DNA of 6,608 nucleotides from Thermoproteota archaeon (GTDB taxonomy: Archaea; Thermoproteota; Thermoprotei_A; Sulfolobales; Desulfurococcaceae), in contig JAADCY010000011.1 of the NCBI GenBank assembly GCA_013154205.1, positions 1 to 6,608 on the forward strand. Direction: 5' to 3'. The notes under the pieces were generated by a model that saw nothing but the letters and a program-made list of their open reading frames with translations, did not search any database and was not told the DNA's origin. This document shows positions 1 to 5,998 of the stretch, piece by piece. Both the position numbers and the translations under genes were made by a program. Each line of letters opens with the position of its first letter. Within the stretch, counting starts at the first letter, position 1.

Positions 1-560
1 ACAAACACCCTAACAAGGTCGTTCTTGACCTCCTCCACTATTCCATAGGTGTAGTCCCTTCCGAACCTCTGCTTGAAATACCACCTGAAAAGCAATACAA
101 CACCCAAGATCATAAGTAGATACACCATACCATAAGATATCTCGTTAAACTCCCTCTGAATGAAAATATACCCTTCAAATGCCACAAAAGAAATAAAAGA
201 TACACCATAATAGAAAAACCGATAGGGTTTAACATCCACAAAAAAATCCCTATACCAGTTAACTACGAGCCTCACATACTCAAGTTCTAAAATGAATATA
301 CCGAAAAGATACAATAAACTTCTCGAAAACATGACAATTAGTAGAGAAACTAAAAGATAAACTAAAAACACTAACTGGAGCCTGAGACTGAGAAGTTCAT
401 GTATTGTTAGATCTCTTCGAATTATTCGTTTTAAAATGGTAAAATTAGGAGGTTTGTCTTTCTGAGTGGGAACCATGAGCTCTTTCAAAAAGCACCTTAA
501 TAGAACAAAAAACCGCTCTGTTTTCTCGCCGATACTATATAGGAGTTCTTCCAAGCTCAT
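1..560 (-). CDS. Polytopic membrane protein, 3' end cut by window edge (possible DUF2101 family)
   Basis: An open frame runs from an ATG at 558-560 to the left edge without a stop, giving 186 complete codons of a protein that continues outside the window. It begins MSLEELLYSIGEKTERFF, has a basic stretch near residues 41-50 (ILKRIIRRD), then about four hydrophobic segments near residues 62-79, 82-100, 113-130 and 143-160. A soluble tail follows, starting around GRDYTYGIVEEVKNDLVRVF. That tail and the topology recall the uncharacterised archaeal DUF2101 membrane proteins of Thermococcales, but this is recognition from memory and unconfirmed. The start is supported by a GAGGTG site 8 nt upstream that overlaps the stop of the preceding pilin-like gene, so it is probably co-transcribed and translationally coupled. 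Base composition is much more AT-rich than its neighbours (about 35% GC over 61-540 by hand count), with TTA, CTA and CGA codons. No catalytic motif is visible. A role in assembling or anchoring the upstream surface proteins is only a guess from context. Confidence 0.8.
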   Translation of the reverse strand, partial: MSLEELLYSIGEKTERFFVLLRCFLKELMVPTQKDKPPNFTILKRIIRRDLTIHELLSLRLQLVFLVYLLVSLLIVMFSRSLLYLFGIFILELEYVRLVVNWYRDFFVDVKPYRFFYYGVSFISFVAFEGYIFIQREFNEISYGMVYLLMILGVVLLFRWYFKQRFGRDYTYGIVEEVKNDLVRVF

Positions 561-568
561 TATTCCAA

Positions 569-574
569 CACCTC
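569..574 (-). promoter_or_regulatory. Ribosome-binding site for the downstream membrane protein gene
   Basis: The minus strand reads GAGGTG, complementary to the archaeal 16S rRNA 3' end, with 8 nt between it and the ATG at 558-560. It overlaps the TGA stop (573-575) of the upstream gene, so a ribosome finishing that gene would sit on this site. This decides the start of the left-edge gene. Confidence 0.75.
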
Positions 575-3500
575 ATCCGATATACCCATAAAGCAAGTCC
601 CTGGAGTATATATGTCCAAATATATCAACTGCCGTCGCTGGATCAAGGTAAAACGGGATTTTAGTAAGATCAGTTGTTGAGGCAACCCCCTGTGAGATAC
701 CCCATACCCTATATCCTACCTTCGTATTAACCCCCAAGAAGTAATGTGGCAAGAAGTAGTAATCAACACTGCTTGTGTTATCAAGCCGGATACCAAGTAT
801 GTTGAAAATATTTGTCAGCTTTCCATCGTATAGTCCTGTGGGTATCAAGAAGCTCACAAGGCCGATTGGATAATAATGACCCTCATACTTGTAGCCGAGT
901 TCGTCTTGCATTTTGTGAGCCAATGCTATATACGCCCAGTGGTTTCTATATTTAGTAACGTCTGAATATGTGCTCGGCGGCTCTTCAAGCCTTTCAAAAA
1001 AGGACAATCCATTGTACACCCCAAAATAGCGTCCGTCCATGAGACAATTGATAAACGGTTGTATATCGTAGACCCTTGCCAGTTTCTTAATTATTGATGG
1101 CCTATTTTCTGGGGAAGAGATAGTAATTTGAGTATCAGAATAACTTGCATAAGGGTAAGGCGCCGCAACTACCCAACTGAAATGAGCGTTATTCCTCCTG
1201 CTGTTATCAATTGCCGCGAAGATATCAGTCCATGATGGCTGGGAAATACCAAGAGTCCCCGAACTACGCGGGGGAATTAACGTGGAGTTTGGATTGTATA
1301 TGAAGTCGAATTTCATAAAACCATCTACAGGGACTACTTTTACCTCATACCTGTTCAATGCTGCCTTGGAACCAGTAGTAGTGCCGCTCCTACCTAACAC
1401 CTTATTCCAGTTCCCAAGTATTACAAGCCAGTCATTATCCTCTCCCGTGAGGTCAGGATGCCCCGGGTTATCATCTACAAATTGGACCGAATTTGAAACT
1501 TGGACTGATGACGATTCTGAGATTTTTGTGGAAAGCTCATTAAGGTCAAGGTATTTCCTGACATAGATGAAGTCGTATTCGCTTGGTCCTGTGTAGAACT
1601 GAGAGAGACCTACTCCAGTATTGTTTTGGGCAGGTATATTATCCACTAACCCGTCGTAATAACTTATTTCGACAGTATTTCCATCCCACGTGCCCTGGAA
1701 TGGACCCGTTTGATTCTGGTATGTGGCGATATCAACGTAGTGTCCACCCCATATGGTATAATAGTCCCTGATAGCTATCTCTACGTGTGTCCAATAGTTT
1801 GTTGTATATGGCCTCACACCCATGTCATTAATGTCCAAATCTTTACCAGTTGTAGTATCAAAGGTGTATAAATGCCCATAATAGGCATTGTAGAAATAAT
1901 CAAGATAAATACGTTCCATCCAGCTATTTCCATTACTGTCTACATACCACAACCATCCTTGAGTTCCAGGACTAACTATCTTTGTACTCATGCCCACAAC
2001 ATAGCTGTAGTAAGGGAACGTTGCCTGAGTCCACAGCCAGATATCGGCGCTTGAGTGGTCAGTATCGCCTCTGAGTTTAAGTATCCCATCATCTGCATCC
2101 AAAAAGATTCTCCTTCCTCCAAAGTTCCAACCATGGGCTTTAAGAGCCGACAGTATGTCTTTTCTGGCCATTCCCGCTGTGAGATACGAAAAAGTATCAA
2201 AGAACAGAAACACACGACTTCCATTACCCCTTGTGAGAGTTCCCGTGTTGTACTTTATATAAATTGTTCCTGGAACGTTCATTCTGACCCAGAGCAAGGC
2301 ACCACTATCTTTCCAGTACTCGATCCAGAACGGGATTTTGTTATTAAATTCCGCGTCAGAGTAAACTTCTATCTCCGCCTCGTTAAGTGAATTATGTTTA
2401 ATCTCACTTGCCACGCTTGAATTCAGGTATATCGGCACTTGAACTGTATTCACATGTGAGGGGTATGAGACCTTAATTTTAAGGTATGCTCCAGATCCCG
2501 TGGAACTCCAGCCAAGGGCAACACCAGCATCAAAGTCAGTAGTATTGGAGTCTGCTGTCAGAGCGTACCGTATAAAGAAGGAGCTGAATGGAACCTTTTC
2601 AAACAGAAGCATGGTCTTCTTTTTCCCCGCACTTAGATTGAAATTTTGAATATAATATGGAAATATAGTTATCTCTCCATCACTCTCAAAGCTCGAGTTA
2701 GAGGAATAATAGATTGAGTACTCCTTAGACGAAGTAGTCTTCATCCAGATAAGTATCTTATCGTTTCCCCAATACTCTATCCAATATCCCACAGGAGTAC
2801 AGTTCCCACTGTATACTCTTATTGAAGCCTTGTTCCCATTATGAGCCGCACTTCCAAAGGATGACGCCACTGATGAAGTATCAAAAACCAGTAACACTAA
2901 ACTGTTGGTGGGTGCACTCTGGGGAAGTGTTATGGTAACCCTGTGCTCGAAGTCTTCATTACACCAACCCATCGATACAGAAGAGGCATTCATCACAATA
3001 ACCCCAGTATCCCCATTCTTCAAAATGAACTTTTCAGGACTTATTCTCGAAGTTCCTACAGTGAGATTAGTAATGTAAATAGACGCATTTCGTTTATCCC
3101 ATATCCTAAGGAAGTCATGCTTGAAATCCTCCCCAAAAATCCCGGCCACAGTTTTACCCTCACCAGTACCGTTTGCTACTGCAAATGGGCGAGTGAATTC
3201 AGGAAACGCATAGTCACAGGCCCGTATAGAACGGTGATAGCGTCCACCACTCATCACCGAGTAGTACGGGTCTTCGAGCTGCTGTATGTCAATTATTGAA
3301 TAAACATATCCCCTCCTCGGTATTGGGCCGGTGTAAACAACTTTGCCGGAGAGATCCCGTATGGTAACGTTGGTGAGGCGTGCTCTAATGACCACATGAA
3401 AGGAATCAAGAGGAGCCACAACCATGTCCATGCTGCTTGCAATTTTTGATGCGTTCGGTTCAAGTATGTAACCCTGCTTTCTGAGGAGGTGAGAAACGTT

Positions 3501-3875
3501 AACAAACCATCCATAAATAGTTTGACCTTTCATGAGTTTTTGAACATCTGGATTCGTGGTAACAGGATCACTCTGGTTATTGATAATTAGGTCTCTTACA
3601 GTATTATTGGCCCCTATACCAGGATTTATGAATTTTCCTGTAGTTACCACATAATCCACTACGGCAACGAGAGCTCTCTTACCCGAGAGCTCAATAGCTT
3701 TCTGAAAGTCCAAAGTTAAGTAAGAAACAACATCAAATGTTTTCTCAGCTTGCACTCTCTCCCCTTGAGCCGAGATAATATATGATGATGCATCTTCGTA
3801 GGTAGCAAGCAATAGGAGTAAGGGAATTATTAACAAGAGTACTGTGGTGTTTAGTATGAAACCTCTCTTTTTCAT
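573..3875 (-). CDS. Giant pilin-like surface protein with two DUF2341 modules and a ConA/LamG-like domain
   Basis: This is a complete 1100-residue protein. Residues 1-5 (MKKRG) and the hydrophobic run at 6-25 form a class III (prepilin-type) signal or anchor; the rest should lie outside the cell. In order it has: an N-terminal alpha/beta region (26-300) with an amphipathic start; DUF2341-like module 1 (about 308-400, VGYWIEYW then LIWMK and YSIYY); module 2 (about 464-560, IPFWIEYW, LLWVRM, IYIKYN and FLFFDTF); an aromatic-rich concanavalin/LamG-like domain (about 556-780) ending YDFIYVRKYLD, the usual close of such domains after DUF2341; and a C-terminal region (790-1100) of unknown fold. 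There are about 20 N-X-S/T sequons and only four cysteines (220, 305, 359, 944). The ATG overlaps the previous stop by 1 nt (TAATG) and follows a strong GGAGGG. DUF2341 has no established biochemical function; binding or adhesion is inferred from architecture. The start is secure because the signal begins at this ATG. Pilus tip subunit and free membrane-anchored adhesin are the main alternatives. Confidence 0.9.
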   Translation of the reverse strand: MKKRGFILNTTVLLLIIPLLLLLATYEDASSYIISAQGERVQAEKTFDVVSYLTLDFQKAIELSGKRALVAVVDYVVTTGKFINPGIGANNTVRDLIINNQSDPVTTNPDVQKLMKGQTIYGWFVNVSHLLRKQGYILEPNASKIASSMDMVVAPLDSFHVVIRARLTNVTIRDLSGKVVYTGPIPRRGYVYSIIDIQQLEDPYYSVMSGGRYHRSIRACDYAFPEFTRPFAVANGTGEGKTVAGIFGEDFKHDFLRIWDKRNASIYITNLTVGTSRISPEKFILKNGDTGVIVMNASSVSMGWCNEDFEHRVTITLPQSAPTNSLVLLVFDTSSVASSFGSAAHNGNKASIRVYSGNCTPVGYWIEYWGNDKILIWMKTTSSKEYSIYYSSNSSFESDGEITIFPYYIQNFNLSAGKKKTMLLFEKVPFSSFFIRYALTADSNTTDFDAGVALGWSSTGSGAYLKIKVSYPSHVNTVQVPIYLNSSVASEIKHNSLNEAEIEVYSDAEFNNKIPFWIEYWKDSGALLWVRMNVPGTIYIKYNTGTLTRGNGSRVFLFFDTFSYLTAGMARKDILSALKAHGWNFGGRRIFLDADDGILKLRGDTDHSSADIWLWTQATFPYYSYVVGMSTKIVSPGTQGWLWYVDSNGNSWMERIYLDYFYNAYYGHLYTFDTTTGKDLDINDMGVRPYTTNYWTHVEIAIRDYYTIWGGHYVDIATYQNQTGPFQGTWDGNTVEISYYDGLVDNIPAQNNTGVGLSQFYTGPSEYDFIYVRKYLDLNELSTKISESSSVQVSNSVQFVDDNPGHPDLTGEDNDWLVILGNWNKVLGRSGTTTGSKAALNRYEVKVVPVDGFMKFDFIYNPNSTLIPPRSSGTLGISQPSWTDIFAAIDNSRRNNAHFSWVVAAPYPYASYSDTQITISSPENRPSIIKKLARVYDIQPFINCLMDGRYFGVYNGLSFFERLEEPPSTYSDVTKYRNHWAYIALAHKMQDELGYKYEGHYYPIGLVSFLIPTGLYDGKLTNIFNILGIRLDNTSSVDYYFLPHYFLGVNTKVGYRVWGISQGVASTTDLTKIPFYLDPATAVDIFGHIYSRDLLYGYIG
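2196..2486 (-). repeat. DUF2341-like module 2 (protein-level repeat)
   Basis: Residues about 464-560 of the same protein. It carries LKIKVSYP, VQVPIYLN, AEIEVYSD, PFWIEYWKDSGALLWVRM, TIYIKYN and FLFFDTF, which is the full order of strands expected of a DUF2341 domain, ending in the usual lead into a ConA-like domain. It is the more canonical of the two copies. The copies have diverged too far for the DNA to be recognisably repeated. Confidence 0.7.
2676..2954 (-). repeat. DUF2341-like module 1 (protein-level repeat)
   Basis: Residues about 308-400 of the 1100-residue protein. It starts with a beta strand (HRVTITLP), has a middle strand (ASIRVYSG), the hallmark YWIEYWGNDKILIWMK and a closing YSIYYSSN strand. 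It aligns by eye with module 2 further along the same protein, but lacks the terminal FFD[TD]F that leads into a ConA-like domain. It contains Cys359, and Cys305 lies just before it. Confidence 0.65.
3671..3692 (-). repeat. Perfect 8-bp hairpin inside the coding region
   Basis: GAGCTCTC (3671-3678) and GAGAGCTC (3685-3692) are exact reverse complements around a 6-nt loop. The left arm is part of a 10-bp palindrome (3669-3678). It falls about 185 nt into the 1100-residue gene, encoding ELSGKRAL in the helical N-terminal region. No U-tract follows, so it is not a terminator. It may be a by-product of the codons used. Confidence 0.5.
3801..3875 (-). other. Class III (prepilin-like) signal/anchor of the 1100-aa protein
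   Basis: Residues 1-25 are a short basic leader KKRG, then F-I-L-N-T-T and a leucine/isoleucine-rich helix with Pro18. If an archaeal prepilin peptidase cuts after Gly5, the mature residues are F1, I2, L3, N4 and T5, so the acidic residue usual at position 5 of type IV pilins is absent. Processing itself cannot be read from sequence. Confidence 0.6.
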
Positions 3876-5998
3876 TAGCCCTCCCTCCAGACCCTAAGTG
3901 TAATTATTATCGGGGAGAACAGTCCCGGGATGTTACCCATCGAGGCCGTCTCTATTCTGAGGCCCGCTGTAGGCTGAAGATCAATCGGATTCTGTTTGGA
4001 ACCGTCAAAGGGAGCCTTCTTCCACTCTCCAGGATTCGCATCATTCCTGTAGTTCAAGACATTAAACAATCGGAGTATTGCATCATCAACCGCGTATTTA
4101 ACAGGAGTTAAGTTAGTTACATTGAGAGACTTATAAGGCGGATCCCCAACAAGGATCGTAGCCGATTCTGGTTGACCACCTAAAGAGTACCAGTATGTGA
4201 GATTATACCCCTTATACACGGGATAACCCTGAAGCAGGTAGGGGAAGATGTCACCATATCCGACCGAACCATTTATAAAATATTTAAGGATACCTCTTGT
4301 CTCTCCATCCCTAACAACAGAATCACCATCACTCATACGAATCTCAAATCTGTTAGTGCTCCCATTCACCATCATCCACGGATACATCTTGGTGTAAGCT
4401 ACCCTTATGGCATATCTGCCAAGAGGACCACGATAGAATCTCTTGCCATTTTCATACAAGTTCTGATATGTACTATGATCCCAGAAAGTATAACCCACCC
4501 ACCAGTCCGCGTACCAAGGGGTGGCTTTAGGGGGAAGAGAATAGCGGACTTGAAGACCACTTCCTTGGTAAGTAACCCTGGGATCTCCATATGGAAAGTA
4601 AATCGAGAGAGGGATGCTGTATTGTGTTATCAAAACTTTCGACTTATACCCTATCCTAACGTAGGATTCAGGATAACCATAAAGAATACGGAGATTATCC
4701 TTGCTTATGTTATAGTCCTGACCTTCATATCTCCATTTCCCATCACTCCCAAAATACGCGTCAAAGCCAACCACGAAGTCAAAAACCATTTTACTAAGGT
4801 TTACCTTGAACTTGCTGTAGCAATCGGCGCCATTGCAAAGTATTGAGTTTACTGCCTTTTTAATATCAGCATCTGTGAACTCAACAACCCCATCAGGATC
4901 CGGATGTTTGATATCAAGTAGTATAAGGTCACCTCCAAAGCCATAGTACAGGCGCACGTTGTGAATCCCTTGAACCTTAAATTTCATGTTGATATCAGTT
5001 ATATTCCCCGGAACGAACATTTCCAACAGGTACATGAATCCAGTCCTTTGAGAAATAACCTGATAAACTCTCACAAGGCCAGGATCCTCAACACTAACGG
5101 AAGAGCTTTTGTATTTCACGTACAAGGTAGTTCCACTCGCAGAACCAATTTCGCTATGCTCCCCAGCGGAGTACAGGAGAGAGATAGTGTTCATGCCTCC
5201 CTGTATATAATTTTCCAAGTTGATGTTTATCTGCCCCACTCTTGATGCAATCTTGTTGCCGTTAACATATAGTGTCACGTCATCATCATCATGCCTCGCA
5301 ACGAACTTACCGTCCGCCTCCAGAGGGACGGCATCAGTGGGAAGCACTATTGTCCGCGTAATGTTAAGAGTATTAACCTCCTTAGAATATCCCCCATAGC
5401 TTCCCGCAAGGACACGGAACCATCCAAAAAGATTCTGGCGAATATAACTCACCCTAGTTAAATAAGCCCTTGCCATATATCCCCTCGGTGTCCGGTTGTA
5501 AGCATAACCACTTAAAAGTAGGGTGGCTGGGCTGATGTCTTGGGCTTTCTCAGGATTGGCACCAACCCTGCGGAGATAGGGACTGGTGTAGTTATTTATC
5601 AGTAGCTCATAATCGTAACCTTTAAGGGTATTGTTCAGAATATACCCTAATATTATCTCGGCGTCATGCCGCAATTTGCTTTCATTGTAGATAGGCCCTG
5701 TAGCCCAATATGTGGCAGCTATGTCGAGAGGGCTCATTGAAGAGCTGACCAATGTTGTGTTTAATATACCCTTCTCTGTCCAAGTTGCAATAACATCAGC
5801 CGGCACAAGGTCAGCGAGAGGAGTCGTTCTCAGTAGCATAAGGGTACTCTCTGCAGTGTATTTGTCTTGGGTGCGGGAATAAGTGGTGTACACATTCACA
5901 GTCTGAGCCTGAATAGCCACTATACTACTAACGAAAAGTACAACTAACATTAAAGCAAGAACTGCATCTAACGTAAATATAAAACCTCCCCTCTTCAT
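3875..5998 (-). CDS. Large pilin-like membrane-anchored surface protein
   Basis: This is a complete 707-residue protein of a type recurrent in Thermococcales surface or pilin-like loci; no named function is known to me. Residues 1-5 (MKRGG) plus the helix at 6-29 (FIFTLDAVLALMLVV) form a class III prepilin-like signal with an acidic residue, Asp11, near the pilin Glu5 position. A polar helix follows (about 38-60, ending LMLLRTTPLADLVP). The ectodomain includes a probable jelly-roll-like beta domain (about 212-297) with an HDDDD loop before VTLYVNGNKI, and a C388-x4-C393 pair. An aromatic-rich region follows (about 495-545, WYADWWVGYTFW), then a conserved-looking tail, YAVDDAILRLFNVLN ending PIIITLRVW. 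About 14 sequons suggest N-glycosylation. The start overlaps the previous stop as ATGA, and the signal motif confirms this ATG. The stop shares one base with the next start. Pilus or adhesive-complex membership is inferred from the N-terminus and neighbours; a stand-alone anchored binding protein is also possible. Confidence 0.9.
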   Translation of the reverse strand: MKRGGFIFTLDAVLALMLVVLFVSSIVAIQAQTVNVYTTYSRTQDKYTAESTLMLLRTTPLADLVPADVIATWTEKGILNTTLVSSSMSPLDIAATYWATGPIYNESKLRHDAEIILGYILNNTLKGYDYELLINNYTSPYLRRVGANPEKAQDISPATLLLSGYAYNRTPRGYMARAYLTRVSYIRQNLFGWFRVLAGSYGGYSKEVNTLNITRTIVLPTDAVPLEADGKFVARHDDDDVTLYVNGNKIASRVGQININLENYIQGGMNTISLLYSAGEHSEIGSASGTTLYVKYKSSSVSVEDPGLVRVYQVISQRTGFMYLLEMFVPGNITDINMKFKVQGIHNVRLYYGFGGDLILLDIKHPDPDGVVEFTDADIKKAVNSILCNGADCYSKFKVNLSKMVFDFVVGFDAYFGSDGKWRYEGQDYNISKDNLRILYGYPESYVRIGYKSKVLITQYSIPLSIYFPYGDPRVTYQGSGLQVRYSLPPKATPWYADWWVGYTFWDHSTYQNLYENGKRFYRGPLGRYAIRVAYTKMYPWMMVNGSTNRFEIRMSDGDSVVRDGETRGILKYFINGSVGYGDIFPYLLQGYPVYKGYNLTYWYSLGGQPESATILVGDPPYKSLNVTNLTPVKYAVDDAILRLFNVLNYRNDANPGEWKKAPFDGSKQNPIDLQPTAGLRIETASMGNIPGLFSPIIITLRVWREG
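3883..3888 (-). promoter_or_regulatory. Ribosome-binding site for the 1100-aa gene
   Basis: The minus strand carries GGAGGG 7 nt before the ATG at 3873-3875, within the last codons of the upstream gene; a second AGGG follows immediately. It is the strongest Shine-Dalgarno match in the window. It suggests the giant protein can be initiated independently as well as by coupling through the TAATG overlap. Confidence 0.8.
5281..5292 (+). repeat. (CAT)4 trinucleotide run encoding an Asp-rich loop
   Basis: Four perfect CAT units on the plus strand. On the coding strand they give most of the His-Asp-Asp-Asp-Asp run at residues 236-240 of the 707-residue protein, just before the strand VTLYVNGNK. The run is short and probably selected at protein level, for instance as a metal-binding or exposed loop, but simple repeats of this sort can also vary in length. 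Confidence 0.6.
5909..5998 (-). other. Class III (prepilin-like) signal/anchor of the 707-aa protein
   Basis: Residues 1-30: basic leader MKRGG, then FIFTLDAVLALMLVVLF. Cleavage after Gly5 would put Asp11 at mature position 6, while cleavage after Phe6 would put it at 5, the place of the conserved pilin glutamate. The two cannot be separated from sequence alone. Confidence 0.7.

Noticed and set aside
240..246. T7 run on the coding strand as a possible archaeal U-tract terminator
   Set aside because: It encodes Phe-Phe within the open frame of the membrane protein, and the frame continues well past it. Translated mRNA would normally suppress termination there, and there is no second U-tract next to it.
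561..572. Promoter between the giant gene and the left-edge gene
   Set aside because: The gap is only 12 nt and is largely occupied by the ribosome-binding site and spacer; no TATA box or BRE can fit in it, and an internal promoter within the upstream gene could not be supported by eye.
1282..2390. Plus-strand open frames of 60-111 codons opposite the giant gene (1282-1566, 1583-1771, 1872-2054, 2055-2390)
   Set aside because: They lie antisense to a clearly coding frame with recognisable domains, have low-complexity unrelated translations, no ribosome-binding site I could see and no family resemblance.
1988..4590. Minus-strand alternative-frame ORFs at 1988-2224, 3293-3514 and 4405-4590
   Set aside because: Out-of-frame overlaps inside well-supported genes; no independent start signal.
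4475..5245. Plus-strand frames at 4475-4846 and 4961-5245
   Set aside because: Antisense shadows of the 707-aa gene; their translations show no domain and they have no promoter context.
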